From: Rhizobacter terrae
GTDB taxonomy: Bacteria > Pseudomonadota > Gammaproteobacteria > Burkholderiales > Burkholderiaceae_C
Reading direction: 5' to 3'
Assembly: GCF_003852895.1 (NCBI RefSeq)
Contig: NZ_QUSW01000003.1
Location: 186,001 to 250,000, forward strand
DNA: 64,000 nucleotides
The notes under the pieces were generated by a model. It did no database searches. It worked only from the letters and a program-made list of their open reading frames with translations, and had not been told where the DNA came from. Position 1 is the first letter of the stretch, and each line of letters starts with the position of its first letter. Of this stretch, positions 15,783 to 25,785 are shown in pieces. A program made the position numbers and the translations under genes.

Positions 15783-17666
15783 TCAGCGCTGGCCCAAGGC
15801 CTCCCAGCGCTCCAGGGCTGCCATCAATTCGTCGTCGATCTGCGCGAAGCGCACCTGCGCATCGGCCACGCGCTTGGGGTCGCTGGCGTACAGCTCGGGC
15901 TTGCCCAGCAGGTCGGACAACTCCTTCTGCTCCACCTCCAGTGCGTCGATGAGGCCCGGCAATTCATCGAGCTCGCGCTGTTCCTTGTAGCTGAGCTTGC
16001 GGGCCTTGGCCGGCGCAGCCTCGGCCTTCGGCTTCTCGGCTGCCTTGGGTTTATCTGCCGCCGGCTTCGCCTGTTCGCGCAAGGCCCGCGAGCGTTCGCG
16101 CTGCAGCTTCCAGTCTTCGTAGCCGCCTTCGTACTCACGCCACAGGCCGGGCTGCTCCTCGCCTTCCCAGGCGATGGTGCTGGTCACGACGTTGTCCAGG
16201 AAGCGCCGGTCGTGGCTCACGAGGAAGACGGTGCCCGCATAACCTTGCAGCAGCTCTTCCAGCAGCTCCAGCGTGTCGATGTCCAGGTCGTTGGTGGGTT
16301 CGTCCAGCACCAGCACGTTGGCCGGCAGCGCGAACAGTCGCGCCAGCAGCAGGCGGTTGCGCTCGCCGCCGCTCAAGGTCCGCACCGGCGAGTTGGCGCG
16401 TTCGGGCGAGAAGAGGAAGTCGTTGAGGTAGCTCATCACGTGCTTGCGCGCGCCGTTGAACTCCACCCACTCGCTGCCGGGGCTGATGGTGTCGGCCAGC
16501 GTCGCATCGAGGTTGAGCTTGGTGCGCATCTGGTCGAAGTAGGCGACCTCCAGGCGTGTTCCCTGGCGCACGCTGCCGCTGGTGGGCTGAAGCTCGCCGA
16601 GGATCAGTTTCAGCAGCGTGGTCTTGCCCGCGCCATTGGGGCCGATGAGCCCGACCTTGTCGCCACGCAGGATGGTGGCGCTGAAGCTCTTGACGATGGT
16701 CTTCTCGCCGAAGTGGATGCCGACATCCTTCAGCTCGGCCACGATCTTTCCACTGGGCACGCCGGAATCGACCTCCAGCCGCACCTGCCCGAGCGAGTCG
16801 CGCCGCGCCTGCCGCTGCGCACGCAGCACCTTGAGCCGCTCCACCCGCGCCACGCTGCGCGTGCGGCGGGCTTCCACGCCCTTGCGGATCCAGACCTCTT
16901 CCTGCGCGAGCAGCTTGTCGGCACGCGCATTGGCCAGCGCCTCCGCGGCGAGCTGTTCTTCCTTGGTGCGCTCGTAGGCGCTGAAGTTTCCGGGGTAGCT
17001 GCGGATGATGCCGCGGTCCAGCTCGATGATGCGCGTGGCCACGCCGTCGAGGAAGGCGCGGTCGTGGGTGATGAGCATCACGCTGCCCTTGAAGCCGCGC
17101 AGCAGCTCCTCCAGCCAGGCGATGGAGTCGAGGTCGAGGTGGTTGGTGGGTTCGTCCAGCAGCAGCACGTCGGGCACGGCCACCAGGGCTTGCGCGAGCG
17201 CGACACGCTTCTTCATCCCACCCGAGAGCTCGCCGACGATGCGCGAGCCGTCCAGGTGCAACTGCGCCAGTGTGGTGTCCACGCGCTGCTCCCAGGTCCA
17301 GGCGTCCAGCGCCTCGATGCGGGTCTGCAAGGCGTCCAGGTCGACGCCCGGCGCATGTTCTTCGTACTGCTGGCGCACGGCCTTGGCTTCGGCCACGCCT
17401 TCGCTCACCACGTCGAAAACGCTCAGCGACAGGTCGAACACCGGCTCCTGCGGCACGTACTGGATGCGCAGGCCCTGCGTCATCTGCAAGAGCCCGTCGT
17501 CGGGCTTCTCCAGCCCGGCCAGGATCTTCAGCAGCGAGGACTTGCCTGCGCCGTTGCGGCCGATGAGTCCCAGGCGCTCGCCGGTCTCCAGCGAGAAGTT
17601 GGCGTCGTCCAGCAGGGCGACGTGGCCATAGGCCAGGTGGGCATTGGAAAGAGAGAGGACGGCCAT
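15783..17666 (-). CDS. uup: ABC-F ATPase Uup
   Basis: A 627-residue soluble protein with two ABC ATPase domains and no membrane part. It has Walker A sites GRNGAGKSS and GPNGAGKTT, signature motifs LSGGMKKR and LSGGERNR, and Walker B LLLDEPTNHLD and LVLDEPTNDLD. A linker rich in charged residues separates the domains. The C-terminal Lys/Ala/Pro-rich segment and coiled coil (about 535-627) are typical of Uup, which binds DNA or ribosomes and is linked to transposon excision and ribosome homeostasis. The ATG at 17666 is the family start. It lies 59 nt downstream of an ABC substrate-binding protein gene on the same strand. Confidence 0.93.
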   Translation of the reverse strand: MAVLSLSNAHLAYGHVALLDDANFSLETGERLGLIGRNGAGKSSLLKILAGLEKPDDGLLQMTQGLRIQYVPQEPVFDLSLSVFDVVSEGVAEAKAVRQQYEEHAPGVDLDALQTRIEALDAWTWEQRVDTTLAQLHLDGSRIVGELSGGMKKRVALAQALVAVPDVLLLDEPTNHLDLDSIAWLEELLRGFKGSVMLITHDRAFLDGVATRIIELDRGIIRSYPGNFSAYERTKEEQLAAEALANARADKLLAQEEVWIRKGVEARRTRSVARVERLKVLRAQRQARRDSLGQVRLEVDSGVPSGKIVAELKDVGIHFGEKTIVKSFSATILRGDKVGLIGPNGAGKTTLLKLILGELQPTSGSVRQGTRLEVAYFDQMRTKLNLDATLADTISPGSEWVEFNGARKHVMSYLNDFLFSPERANSPVRTLSGGERNRLLLARLFALPANVLVLDEPTNDLDIDTLELLEELLQGYAGTVFLVSHDRRFLDNVVTSTIAWEGEEQPGLWREYEGGYEDWKLQRERSRALREQAKPAADKPKAAEKPKAEAAPAKARKLSYKEQRELDELPGLIDALEVEQKELSDLLGKPELYASDPKRVADAQVRFAQIDDELMAALERWEALGQR

Positions 17667-17725
17667 GGGAAATGCACGCGCGGCAAAACGCGCATTGTCG
17701 CGCGTGCGCCCAGGCCGGGGTCGCG

Positions 17726-18868
17726 TCAGCGGATGTAGCGGCCGTTCGGACCCACGATCATCAGGTCCACGAAGCTGGATCCGTGGTGGTTGGCTGAGGA
17801 GAAATTGACGGTGAAGCCGCCCATGTCCACCTTGCCCATGCCTTCGATGGCGCGCACGATGCCTTGCGCGCTCAGGTCCTTGGCCGAGCGCTTGAGGCAC
17901 TCGATGACGCTGCGGATGTCCAGGTATCCGAAGAAGTGATCGAAGTCGACCGTGAGCTTGGCACGGTCCATGGCCGCGCCGTAGTCGCGCGTCAGGGCCG
18001 ACGTGCGCTGGTAAGGATACGGCACCGTCTGCGTGATAGCCAAGCCGCGCGCCTCGTCGCCCAGGGCCTCCAGCAGCTGCTTGGAGTTCGCCACCGACGG
18101 CGCATAGACAGGCACGCCGATCTGCGCGCGCGCCGCCTTCACGAAAGGCACCAGCGCCGGCCCGAAGGCCATGAAGATCACACCCTGCGGCTTGGCAGCG
18201 GCCAACGCCTGGCAGACCTGCACCGCATTCTGGCCGGGGATGTCCAGCGCCTGCTTGGCCACGAGCGTGGAGCCTTGTTCCTTCACCACCTCCTCCACCA
18301 CGGGCAGCATCAGCTTGCCGAAGGGGCTGTCGTGGTAGGCGAGCGCCAGCTGCGTGCGGCCGACAGTGGCGAGGTTGCGAACCATCTTCACCACTTCGTC
18401 GCGGTAGCTGGCGGTGAAGGTGAAGAAGTACGGATGCTGCTTGGCCCGCAGTGCCGGCGCACCGGTGTACACGCCGATCAACGGCACCTGCTTCTCGGCC
18501 AGCAGCGGCAGCACGGCCACCACGTTGCCGGTGCTCGCCAGGCCCGTGAGCGCCACCACCTTGTGCTTGTCGATCAGCGTGGTGACGTTCTCCACGCAGC
18601 GCTTGGGGTCGTAGGCATCGTCCAGCGTGATGATCTTGAGCTTGCGGCCGTTGATGCCGCCCTTGCGGTTGATCTCGTCGATGGCCAGTTCCTGTCCGCT
18701 CACCACCGAGGTCATCGTGGACGCCAGCGGCCCGCTCAGGTGCGTGCTCTGGCCGATGAGGATGTCTTCCTTGCTCTCGGCAGCGAGGAGGCTGCGGGTG
18801 GCGCCGAGCGTGGCAGTGGCGGCAGCCAGGCTCTTGAGGACGTGGCGGCGGTTCAGCGGTTGGCTCAT
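17726..18868 (-). CDS. Branched-chain amino-acid-type ABC transporter substrate-binding protein
   Basis: A 380-residue periplasmic type I binding protein (Peripla_BP_6, LivJ-like). The N-terminus NRRHVLKSLAAATATLGA has a twin-arginine-like start, so Tat or Sec export is possible. The opening ILIGQSTHLSGPL and the GINGRKLKIITLDDAYDPKR block are typical of the family. Many such proteins in Burkholderiales bind aromatic acids or other small ligands rather than leucine. No permease or ATPase genes accompany it, so it is an orphan receptor. The ATG at 18868 is preferred over the longer frame to 18970, which starts with non-signal-like sequence. Confidence 0.88.
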   Translation of the reverse strand: MSQPLNRRHVLKSLAAATATLGATRSLLAAESKEDILIGQSTHLSGPLASTMTSVVSGQELAIDEINRKGGINGRKLKIITLDDAYDPKRCVENVTTLIDKHKVVALTGLASTGNVVAVLPLLAEKQVPLIGVYTGAPALRAKQHPYFFTFTASYRDEVVKMVRNLATVGRTQLALAYHDSPFGKLMLPVVEEVVKEQGSTLVAKQALDIPGQNAVQVCQALAAAKPQGVIFMAFGPALVPFVKAARAQIGVPVYAPSVANSKQLLEALGDEARGLAITQTVPYPYQRTSALTRDYGAAMDRAKLTVDFDHFFGYLDIRSVIECLKRSAKDLSAQGIVRAIEGMGKVDMGGFTVNFSSANHHGSSFVDLMIVGPNGRYIR

Positions 18869-19081
18869 GAGATGTCTCCGGTCGCATCGACATGTGCGAT
18901 CTGCGGCGCACAGTAACGGCGTGTTCCGGGCCGCGGTGTCACCTTGGAGATAAAACCAATGCGTTGGCACTCTGCGGTCAGTGCCGAATCACAACTGCTT
19001 CACGCTCGCGTGGTGTCTTCGCATCGGGCGCGCAGCGGCTGAGTCCGAGAGGACGTGCAGCCGCTCACCCGGGCACTGAGT

Positions 19082-20032
19082 TCAGGCGCGGCTGACCGCC
19101 GCCTCCAGCGCATCCACGAACATCCGCGGCACGTCGAAGCCGGTCTGCTGCGTGATCTCCTGGAAGCAGGTCGGGCTGGTGACGTTGATCTCGGTGAGGC
19201 TGTCGCCGATCACGTCCAGGCCGATGAGCAGCAGGCCGCGCGGCGCGAGCACCGCGCCGATGCTCTCGGCGATCTCCCGGTCCCGTGCCGACAGCGGCTG
19301 CGCCACGCCCTTGCCGCCCGCGGCCAGGTTGCCGCGGATCTCGCTGCCTTGCGGGATGCGCGCGAGCGAGAACGGCGCGGGCTTGCCGCCGATGACCAGG
19401 ATGCGCTTGTCGCCCTTCACGATCTCGGGCAGGTAGCGCTGCACCATCACCGTCTGCGTGCCCTGCTTGTTCAGCGTCTCGGTGATGCTGCCCAGGTTGA
19501 GCCCGTCAGGCCCCACGCGGAAGATGCCCATGCCACCCATGCCATCCAGCGGCTTGAGGATGATGTCCTGGTGCTCGGCATGGAAGCGCTTGATGGCCTG
19601 CTCGTCGCGCGTCACGAGCGTGGGGCCGATGAACTGCGGGAACTCCATGATCGCCAGCTTCTCGGGGTGGTCGCGCAGGGCCGAGGGCTTGTTGAACACC
19701 CGCGCGCCGTCGCGCTCGGCCTGCTGCAGCAGGTGGGTGGCGTAGAAGTATTCGCTGTCGAAGGGCGGGTCCTTGCGCATCACGACCGCATCCAGTTCGG
19801 CCAGCGCCAGGCGCACACGGCCGCGTTCCTCGAACCAGGGGTCCAGGCCGCCGGTGAGGGTGATGTCACGGCACACGGCCGATACCCTGCCATCGCGCTC
19901 CCACACGAGCTGGGCCGGTTCGCAGGCGAGGATCTGGTGGCCTCGCGCGGCCGCCTCGCGCATCATCGCGAAAGTGGTGTCCTTGTAGGTCTTGAAGGCT
20001 TCGAGCGGGTCGGCGACGAACAGCAGTTTCAT
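19082..20032 (-). CDS. gshB: Glutathione synthetase
   Basis: A 316-residue ATP-grasp ligase that joins gamma-glutamylcysteine and glycine to make glutathione in the cytoplasm. Hallmarks are MKLLFVADPLEAFKTYKDTT at the N-terminus, VVMRKDPPFDSEY, ILKPLDGMGGMGIFR (ATP-grasp loop), GDKRILVIGG and the C-terminal INVTSPTCFQEI. Length equals E. coli GshB (316). It is 12 nt downstream of a benzoate-type transporter gene, so they may share a transcript. The gshA gene for the preceding step is about 4.3 kb away on the same strand. Confidence 0.97.
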   Translation of the reverse strand: MKLLFVADPLEAFKTYKDTTFAMMREAAARGHQILACEPAQLVWERDGRVSAVCRDITLTGGLDPWFEERGRVRLALAELDAVVMRKDPPFDSEYFYATHLLQQAERDGARVFNKPSALRDHPEKLAIMEFPQFIGPTLVTRDEQAIKRFHAEHQDIILKPLDGMGGMGIFRVGPDGLNLGSITETLNKQGTQTVMVQRYLPEIVKGDKRILVIGGKPAPFSLARIPQGSEIRGNLAAGGKGVAQPLSARDREIAESIGAVLAPRGLLLIGLDVIGDSLTEINVTSPTCFQEITQQTGFDVPRMFVDALEAAVSRA

Positions 20033-20044
20033 GATGGAGTTGTC

Positions 20045-21229
20045 TCAGGCAGTCCGCACGGGCCGCCACTGTTGCACAAAAAGCGCGATCGCGCCGGCCA
20101 CCACGCCCCAGAAGGCCGAGCCGATGCCCCACAGGCTCAGGCCGCTGAGCGTGACGAGGAAGGTGATGAGCGCGCTCTCGCGGTGGGCATCGTCCTTGAG
20201 TGCCACGGCCAGGCCGCCGCCGATGCTGCCCAGCAGCGCGAAGCCGGCGATGGCCACCACCAGCTCGCGCGGGAAGGCGGTGAGCACGCCCGTCACCGCC
20301 GCGCCGAACAGGCCGATCACGCAGTAGATGAGGCCGCAGGCGGCCGCCGCGATGTAGCGCTTGGCCGGATCCTCATGCGCCTCGCGGCCCATGCAGATGG
20401 CTGCGGTGATGGCCGACAGGTTCAGCGCGAAGGCGCCGAAGGGAGCGAGCAGCAGGGTTGCCAATCCGGTGAGCGTGATGATCTTGGAGATGGGCATGTC
20501 GTAGCCCGCGGCGCGGATGGCTGCCACGCCAGGAAGGTTCTGCGAGGCCATGGTGACGACGAAGAGCGGCAGCGCCAGGCTGACGATGGCCGCGGGTGTG
20601 AACTCGGGCATCACGAACACGGGCAGGGTGAGCTGCCATTGCACGCCTTCCAGATGCAGGCGGCCCTGTGCCGCGGCGAAGACGATGCCCACCAGCAGCA
20701 CGCCCGGCACGGCGTAGCGAGGCCACCAGCGCCGTCCGACAAGGTACGCGGCCAGCATCACGGCCACGAGCACGAAGGCTGTCTTCAAGGCAATGAAGGC
20801 ATCCAGCGCGAAGCGCGCCAGCACGCCAGCCAGCAAGGCGCTGGCGATGGCCATGGGGATGCGGTCCATGAGTTTCTCGAACCAACCGGTGACGCCGAAG
20901 AGCGTGATGGCCGCCGCGCACACGAGGAACGCGCCCACCGCCTGCGCCAGCGTGAACTGGCCGGAAGCCGCGGCGGTTGCCAGCACTGCCGCACCCGGCG
21001 TGCTCCATGCCACCATCACCGGCTTGCGCCACAGCATCGAAGGCAGCAGCGAGCACAGGCCCATGCCCAGGCCGAGCGCCCACATCCAGGAACTGATCTG
21101 CATCGGCGTGGCGCCCAAGGCGGTGGCCGCCTGGAAGACGATGGCCACGGAGCTGGTGAAGCCCACCAGCACCGCGACGAAGCCGGCGGTGACGGACGAC
21201 AGGGAAAGGTCGCGCAAGGCAGATCGCAT
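20045..21229 (-). CDS. benE: Benzoate/H+ symporter family protein
   Basis: A 394-residue membrane protein of the BenE family with about twelve hydrophobic segments. The N-terminus LSLSSVTAGFVAVLVGFTSS and the motifs WKRKPVMVAWSTPG-like (LWRKPVMVAWSTPGAA) and PLFVVTMASQNLPG are characteristic. BenE is associated with benzoate uptake, but no benzoate degradation genes are present, so the real cargo is uncertain. The stop is 12 nt from the gshB start. An unknown gene is divergent, 196 nt upstream. Confidence 0.88.
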   Translation of the reverse strand: MRSALRDLSLSSVTAGFVAVLVGFTSSVAIVFQAATALGATPMQISSWMWALGLGMGLCSLLPSMLWRKPVMVAWSTPGAAVLATAAASGQFTLAQAVGAFLVCAAAITLFGVTGWFEKLMDRIPMAIASALLAGVLARFALDAFIALKTAFVLVAVMLAAYLVGRRWWPRYAVPGVLLVGIVFAAAQGRLHLEGVQWQLTLPVFVMPEFTPAAIVSLALPLFVVTMASQNLPGVAAIRAAGYDMPISKIITLTGLATLLLAPFGAFALNLSAITAAICMGREAHEDPAKRYIAAAACGLIYCVIGLFGAAVTGVLTAFPRELVVAIAGFALLGSIGGGLAVALKDDAHRESALITFLVTLSGLSLWGIGSAFWGVVAGAIALFVQQWRPVRTA

Positions 21230-21425
21230 GCGCGAAGCTTAGCGGCCCGTCCCCCGCGACGCCGGACTGGGCCCTTTGCGCCAGGCCTGCCGAGAACCGG
21301 CGTTTGCGTGACAGGGTGCACGACCCGATCCGAAGACGGAACGGTAAAGTCGGGCCGCAAGAATGGCCGGCCCGTCGTCCAGGCGCGCGCCGGTACACAC
21401 CACAAGCAGCACAACGGGAGGCACG

Positions 21426-22223
21426 ATGATCATCGTCTGGGGCAAGAAGCACGTTCGGCGTTCGCTGGGCTACGTGGCGGACTTCTGCCCGATCTGCCGC
21501 CGGCCGAGCGCGTTCAACCTGCGCCGCGTCGGGCTGGCTGGGCACGTCTACTACATCAGCCTCGGCGAAGGCGACCTCGTCGGCCACGAGCGGACGTGCA
21601 AGCGGTGCGACACCCCGTTCGAGGCCGACCCGGGTCGCTACCGCGGGCCCGCGAAGAAGCTGGCTCCGCTGAAGGAACTGATCGCGCAGACCTTTCCCGA
21701 TCTCGGGACCGTGTGGCGCGAACGCATCGAGTTCGAGAACCAGCTCCAGCAGGGCTCGGTCGCCATTTCATCCGCGGACAGGCCGCCCCTGATTCTTTCG
21801 CCCTTCCTGCTGCTCTCGCCCAAGGTGGAGCGCCAGTTCGCCACGACGCACCTGGACAAGGAAGTGGGCTTCGCCTTCGCCGGCCTGATGGCGATGTTGT
21901 ACATCGTCCCGGCCATCATGCACAAGGTCGCGCCGGACAAGGCCGACGATGCGTTCCTGTTCGTGCTGCTGGCCGGCGTCTTGCTCGTGCTGTGGCAGGT
22001 GGCCATGACGGGGCGGCGCTTCATGCGTCGCGAGATCGCACCGGTGGTCGCCCAGGCCTTGCGGCCCCTGAAGCCTCGCACCTCGGAGATGAGCCGGGCA
22101 TTGGACGAACTCAGGAAGCACGGGCACAAGATCGGGCGCAAGCTCAAGGTCAGTGACATCGAAGCGCATCTGAAGCAGCCCGCGCCTCGGCCTGAAACCT
22201 CGACAGCAAAGGCGCCTCGCTGA
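21426..22223 (+). CDS. Hypothetical zinc-ribbon membrane protein
   Basis: A 265-residue protein that I cannot place in a named family. Residues 21-70 hold two Cys pairs, CPIC (about 23-26) and CKRC (about 60-63), suggesting a zinc ribbon. A central part contains two adjacent hydrophobic segments (FAFAGLMAMLYIVPAIM and FLFVLLAGVLLVLW, about residues 160-205). The tail is basic and soluble. Topology would put the ribbon in the cytoplasm. A GGGAGG sequence 5 nt before the ATG supports the start. It is a single rightward gene between benE and kup, which are both leftward. Confidence 0.72.
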   Translation: MIIVWGKKHVRRSLGYVADFCPICRRPSAFNLRRVGLAGHVYYISLGEGDLVGHERTCKRCDTPFEADPGRYRGPAKKLAPLKELIAQTFPDLGTVWRERIEFENQLQQGSVAISSADRPPLILSPFLLLSPKVERQFATTHLDKEVGFAFAGLMAMLYIVPAIMHKVAPDKADDAFLFVLLAGVLLVLWQVAMTGRRFMRREIAPVVAQALRPLKPRTSEMSRALDELRKHGHKIGRKLKVSDIEAHLKQPAPRPETSTAKAPR

Positions 22224-22235
22224 CCGGCAAACCGG

Positions 22236-24116
22236 TCAGATCTCGACCTTCGACCCCAGCTCCACCACCCGGTTCGTCGGCAGGCTGAGGTAGTCCGCCG
22301 CCGCCGACGCATTGCGGTGCATGCCGGCGAACAGCTTTTCGCGCCAGCCCGACATGCCGCTGCCGATGGTCGGGATCACGATGTCGCGCGAGAGGAAGTA
22401 GGACGTCTCCATGTCGTCCAGCTGGAAGCTGCGGTTGTGCAGCAGTGCAAGTGCTTCCGGCACGTCGGGCTCGTTCTTGAAGCCGAAGTGCAGCGTCACC
22501 TGCCAGCAGTCGTGGCCCAGCGGCTCCATCTCGCTGCGCTTGTTGAAGCCGATCCACGGGACTTCATGCTGCTTCACCGTGACGAAGAGGTTGGTGTCGT
22601 GCAGCACCTTGTTGTGCTTGAGGTTGTGCAAGAGCGCGTTGGGCGTGATGCCCTGCTCCGCCACGAGGAACACCGCCGTGCCCTGCACGCGCGTGGGCGG
22701 GCTCACGAACACGGCTTCGAGGAAGCTCTTCAGGTCGATGGCGTCGTCGCGCAGCCGCTCGGCCATGAGCACGCGGCCCTGCTTCCACGTGGTCATGAGC
22801 GTGAACATCACCGCGCCGATGACCAGCGGGAACCAGCCGCCGTCCAGCACCTTGACGATGTTGGCGCTGAAGTAGGTCACGTCCACGAGGAAGAAGAACA
22901 CCGTCGCGGCAATGCTCACCACCCAGGGGTACTTCCAGCCGTAGCGGATCACGAAGAAGGTCATGATCGTCGTGATGGTCATGTCGATCGTGACCGTGAT
23001 GCCGTAGGCGCCGGCCAGCTTGCTGCTGGAGCCGAAGAACAGCACCGCGCCGACGATGCAGGTGTACAGCCCCCAGTTCACGAAGGGCACGTAGATCTGG
23101 CCCGTCTCGCGCACCGAAGTGTGGGTGATGCGCAGCCGCGGCATGTAGCCCAGCTGGATGGCCTGCTTGGTCACCGAGAACGCGGCGGAGATCAAGGCCT
23201 GCGAGGCGATGACGGCCGCGCAGGTGGCCAGCGCGATCAGCGGGTACAGCGCCCAGGCCGGCGCCATCTCGTAGAAGGGGTTGCCGACCTTTTCGGGTGC
23301 GTCGAGCAGCATCGCGCCCTGGCCGAAGTAGTTGAGCACCAGAGAAGGCATCACGAGGCTGAACCAGGCGGTGCGGATGGGCCGCTTGCCGAAGTGGCCC
23401 ATGTCGGCATACAGCGCCTCGGCCCCGGTCACGCACAGCACCACCGAGCCCAGGGCGACGAAGGCGATGTGCGGATGGAAGAACATGAACTCCAGCGCAT
23501 GGTGCGGGCTCAGCGCCCACATGACCGCCGGGTTGCGGATGATGTGCCCGAGCCCGAGCACGCCGATGACGATGAACCAGATCGCCGTGACCGGCCCGAA
23601 GAACTTGCCGATGCCGCCCGTGCCGTGGCGCTGCACCATGAAGAGCACGGTGATGACCACCAGCGACACCGGCACGATGTAGGCATGCAGCCCGGGCGCG
23701 GCGACCTCCAGGCCTTCCATCGCGCCCAGCACCGACACCGCGGGGGTGATGACGCCGTCGCCGAAGAAGATGGCCGTGCCGAAGATGCCCAGCATCAGCA
23801 GCCGCCGGCGCAGCACCGGCTTGTCGCGTACCGCCTGCGAAGCCAGGGCCAGCATGGCGATCAGCCCGCCCTCGCCGTTGTTGTCGGCGCGCAGGATGAG
23901 CACCACGTACTTGATGGACACCACCACCGTCAGCGTCCAGAACATCAAGGACAGGACGCCCAGGATGTTGGCCGGGGTGAGCGGCACGTGGCCGTGTGCG
24001 AAGACTTCCTTGAAGGCGTACAGCGGGCTGGTGCCGATGTCGCCGTAGACGACGCCCAGAGCGCCCAGTGTCAGGACTGCCAGGCTCGATGTAGGACGGT
24101 GCTGGTTCACGATCAA
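22236..24116 (-). CDS. kup: Low-affinity potassium transport protein Kup
   Basis: A 626-residue KUP family K+ uptake protein, close to E. coli Kup in length (622). It has about twelve membrane helices; the signature [17 protein letters not shown] is at residues 22-38 and [16 protein letters not shown] is conserved in the family. The C-terminal 170 residues form the soluble cytoplasmic domain. The frame begins with a TTG at 24116; a GTG at 24110 is an alternative, and neither has a good Shine-Dalgarno. It is convergent with the zinc-ribbon protein gene, with 12 nt between stops, and downstream of gshA. Confidence 0.94.
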   Translation of the reverse strand: MIVNQHRPTSSLAVLTLGALGVVYGDIGTSPLYAFKEVFAHGHVPLTPANILGVLSLMFWTLTVVVSIKYVVLILRADNNGEGGLIAMLALASQAVRDKPVLRRRLLMLGIFGTAIFFGDGVITPAVSVLGAMEGLEVAAPGLHAYIVPVSLVVITVLFMVQRHGTGGIGKFFGPVTAIWFIVIGVLGLGHIIRNPAVMWALSPHHALEFMFFHPHIAFVALGSVVLCVTGAEALYADMGHFGKRPIRTAWFSLVMPSLVLNYFGQGAMLLDAPEKVGNPFYEMAPAWALYPLIALATCAAVIASQALISAAFSVTKQAIQLGYMPRLRITHTSVRETGQIYVPFVNWGLYTCIVGAVLFFGSSSKLAGAYGITVTIDMTITTIMTFFVIRYGWKYPWVVSIAATVFFFLVDVTYFSANIVKVLDGGWFPLVIGAVMFTLMTTWKQGRVLMAERLRDDAIDLKSFLEAVFVSPPTRVQGTAVFLVAEQGITPNALLHNLKHNKVLHDTNLFVTVKQHEVPWIGFNKRSEMEPLGHDCWQVTLHFGFKNEPDVPEALALLHNRSFQLDDMETSYFLSRDIVIPTIGSGMSGWREKLFAGMHRNASAAADYLSLPTNRVVELGSKVEI

Positions 24117-24286
24117 CCGCGGCGGCTCGGCCCGCGCGGCTTTGTTTTGGGGGAGTCAGATTGTGCGCCCGCCCAAGCCCGCTTCCGCCCACCGAAGCGC
24201 GGGAGTCCGATCAGACCATGGTGCCTTTGTTGCAGCGCAGCAACTTGTGCGCTATACGGCCACTCCGCCGGGCTCCCGTCAGGGCT

Positions 24287-25582
24287 TCACTCGTAGATCT
24301 CGGCGTCCGGGTCGGTCGCTTCCAGCTCGTAGCTGGCCGCCACCATCGCCAGGCGGGCGATCACGCCATACATGTAGAACCGGTTGGGGGCGCTGGCGCC
24401 GGGCTTGGCACCCGGCTTGGGCAACTGGTTCGACTCGGCGAAGGCCAGCGGCACGAAGCTCGCTCCCGGGGAGTTGAGGTTCTCGTCGATGCCGCGCTCG
24501 GCATTCACGCGGTAGAAGCCGCCCACGACGTAGCGGTCGATCATGTAGACCACGGGCTCGGCCACGGCGTCGTGCACCCGCTCGTAGGTGGGCACGCCTT
24601 CTTGCAGGATGACCTCGGAGACCTCCTGGCCATCCTTGATCGTGCTCATCTTGTTGCGCGTGCGGCGGTTCAGGTCGGCCAGCTCCTTCGGGTCGCGCAC
24701 GGTCATGATGCCCATGCCGTAGGTGCCGGCATCGGCCTTCACGATGATGAAGGGCTTCTCCTGGATGCCGTATTCCTTGTACTTGCGACGCACCTTGGCC
24801 AGGAGCGCCTCGGCATTGCTCATCAGGCACTCGGCGCCCGTGCCGTCGCTGAAGTTCACCTCGCCGCAGCGGGCGAACATCGGGTTGATGAGCCACGGGT
24901 CCATGCCCAGCAGCTTGGCGAACTTCTTGGCCACTTCCTCGTAGGCCTGGAAGTGGTTGGTCTTGCGCCGCACCGCCCAGCCGGCATGCAGCGGCGGCAG
25001 CAGGTATTGCTCATGCAGGTTCTCCAGCACCTTGGGGATGCCGGCTGACAGGTCGTTGTTGAGCAGGATGGTGCAGGGGTCGAAGTCCTTGAGTCCCAGC
25101 CGGCCGCGGTTGCGCACCAGCGGCTCCACCGTGAGCGAGGTGCCGTCGGGCAGCGCGATCTCGGTGGGCGACTTGATCTCCTCGTTGAGCGTGCCCAGGC
25201 GCACGTTCAGGCCGGCCTGGTGGAAGATCTGCACCAGCCGCGAGACGTTGGTGAGGTAGAAGGTGTTGCGGGTGTGGTTTTCCGGAATCAGCAGCAGGTT
25301 GCGCGCTTCCGGGCAGATCTTCTCGATGGCCGCCATGGCCGCCTGCACCGCCAGCGGCAGCATCTCCTGCGTCAGGTTGTTGAAGCCGCCGGGGAAGAGG
25401 TTGGTGTCCACCGGCGCCAGCTTGAAGCCCGCATTGCGCACGTCCACCGAGGTGTAGAACGGGGGGGTGTGCTCCATCCACTCCAGGCGAAACCAGCGCT
25501 CGATGGCGGGCAGCGATTCAAGGATGCGCTGCTCCAGTTCGTTGATCGGGCCGGTGAGCGCGGTGATGAGGTGAGGAACCAT
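24287..25582 (-). CDS. gshA: Glutamate-cysteine ligase (proteobacterial gshA, ferrooxidans type)
   Basis: A 431-residue ligase making gamma-glutamylcysteine, the first step of glutathione synthesis. It belongs to the type found in Betaproteobacteria and Acidithiobacillus, which is not homologous by simple alignment to E. coli GshA. Recognised segments are WMEHTPPFYTSVDVRN, PGGFNNLTQEMLPLA, NHTRNTFYLTN and IVKADAGTYGMGIMTV (ATP-binding). The ATG at 25582 gives MVPHLITALTG, the usual start. The same-strand order gshA, kup, (opposite gene), benE, gshB suggests a loosely clustered thiol locus. Confidence 0.92.
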   Translation of the reverse strand: MVPHLITALTGPINELEQRILESLPAIERWFRLEWMEHTPPFYTSVDVRNAGFKLAPVDTNLFPGGFNNLTQEMLPLAVQAAMAAIEKICPEARNLLLIPENHTRNTFYLTNVSRLVQIFHQAGLNVRLGTLNEEIKSPTEIALPDGTSLTVEPLVRNRGRLGLKDFDPCTILLNNDLSAGIPKVLENLHEQYLLPPLHAGWAVRRKTNHFQAYEEVAKKFAKLLGMDPWLINPMFARCGEVNFSDGTGAECLMSNAEALLAKVRRKYKEYGIQEKPFIIVKADAGTYGMGIMTVRDPKELADLNRRTRNKMSTIKDGQEVSEVILQEGVPTYERVHDAVAEPVVYMIDRYVVGGFYRVNAERGIDENLNSPGASFVPLAFAESNQLPKPGAKPGASAPNRFYMYGVIARLAMVAASYELEATDPDAEIYE

Positions 25583-25740
25583 GGAGGGTGACCCGATGAG
25601 AGCGCCCCCGCCTGGTGCGGCCGGAGCTGGAGTTTCGGAAGATTCTAGGCATTTGGGGTGCCGCTCGCTTGTGGCAAGAGGGGCGGCCTCATCCGCCGTG
25701 CGCCTAACGCGTGCACACGGCACGCCGCGGCCCCAATGAA

Positions 25741-25764
25741 AAAGGCCGCCCGAAGGCGGCCTTT
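25741..25764 (-). terminator. Rho-independent terminator of amtB
   Basis: On the minus strand, AAAGGCCGCC, loop TTCG and GGCGGCCTTT form a perfect 10-bp stem with a stable UUCG tetraloop, followed by TTTCATT. It lies 22 nt after the amtB stop at 25786 and closes the porin-glnK-amtB operon. Confidence 0.88.
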
Positions 25765-25785
25765 CAATCGAAGGGAAGTACCGGC

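Noticed and set aside
19055-22156. Long rightward open frame opposite gshB and benE.
   Set aside because: It is antisense to well-recognised genes and its translation is Arg/His/Gln/Ala-rich low-quality sequence, typical of GC-rich shadow frames.
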